A model generated the notes under the pieces. That model did no database searches and had not been told where the DNA came from. It saw only the letters and a program-made list of their open reading frames with translations. DNA of 7,043 bases from Coriobacteriales bacterium. GTDB taxonomy: Bacteria > Actinomycetota > Coriobacteriia > Coriobacteriales > UBA8131. The stretch spans positions 1 to 7,043 of the forward strand of contig JAIRXA010000168.1 in NCBI GenBank assembly GCA_031268525.1, written 5' to 3'. The position numbers and the translations under genes were made by a program. This document shows positions 6,947-7,043 of the stretch, piece after piece (the stretch's first letter is position 1; every line of letters starts with the position of its first letter).

Positions 6947-7043
6947 ATGCAGATAGAACTTCTGGTACTTTGCTGCCATCAGATGGGCGGCATGGAGATG
7001 AACTGCCTGCTCGTCAGCGAGGGACCCGCTGCCACAGAACTGA
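6947..7043 (+). CDS. N-terminus of a probable MBL-fold metallohydrolase (partial)
   Basis: Only 32 codons lie inside the window; the frame is open to the right edge. The ATG at 6947 follows the rel stop by 4 bp, with AAAGG (6934-6938) 8 nt upstream, so translation is probably coupled. The start, MQIELLVLCC followed by MNCLLVSEG, resembles the first two strands of glyoxalase II-like metallo-beta-lactamase-fold proteins, where an N-C/A-Y-L/V motif precedes the first metal-site region. Such a gene often lies near rel in actinobacteria and Firmicutes. The HxHxDH metal motif would lie beyond the edge, so the family call rests on a short match plus context. D-aminoacyl-tRNA deacylase (dtd) is the other gene often found here, but its usual start looks different. 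Confidence 0.5.
   Translation, partial: MQIELLVLCCHQMGGMEMNCLLVSEGPAATEL

Noticed and set aside
4507..6948. Several overlapping frames of 60-210 codons on both strands within rel and across its ends.
   Set aside because: They overlap a full-length, motif-complete rel and show no features of their own.

Overview
The window reads as bacterial chromosome with moderately high GC, probably from an actinobacterium. I lean towards the class Coriobacteriia because of the overall protein character, the GTG starts and the gene neighbourhood, but this is an inference from memory and was not checked by any search.

Layout from left to right. Positions 1-369 hold no gene I can defend. Their striking content is a perfect 36-bp inverted repeat (121-156 and 197-232) in which each arm is itself a palindrome, plus truncated extra copies just to its right. 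It looks like a REP/BIME- or MITE-type element. A minus-strand gene (370-1140, GTG start) encodes a small membrane protein with a basic N-terminal tail, a four-cysteine zinc ribbon, one transmembrane helix and an acidic extracytoplasmic domain. A 166-bp divergent intergenic region (1141-1306) carries a minus-strand -10 box and a short dyad ahead of the next gene.

From 1307 to the right edge, three plus-strand genes sit close together and probably form one operon. The first is a 1097-residue fusion of a RecJ 5'-3' single-strand exonuclease with a RecQ-like helicase, joined by a linker made of a 27-bp in-frame tandem repeat. The second is a bifunctional RelA/SpoT-type (p)ppGpp synthetase/hydrolase with all the usual domains. 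The third is the first 32 codons of a protein resembling MBL-fold hydrolases. The order recJ-rel-hydrolase recalls the recJ-apt-rel neighbourhood of Firmicutes, but no apt lies between recJ and rel here.

The most notable points are the RecJ-RecQ fusion, which puts helicase and exonuclease of the RecFOR-type resection pathway in one polypeptide; its repeat-built linker; and the nested palindrome at the left edge. The rel gene looks ordinary. I saw no RNA gene, CRISPR array, phage or toxin-antitoxin module, and no clear case for a wholly new system beyond the fusion.
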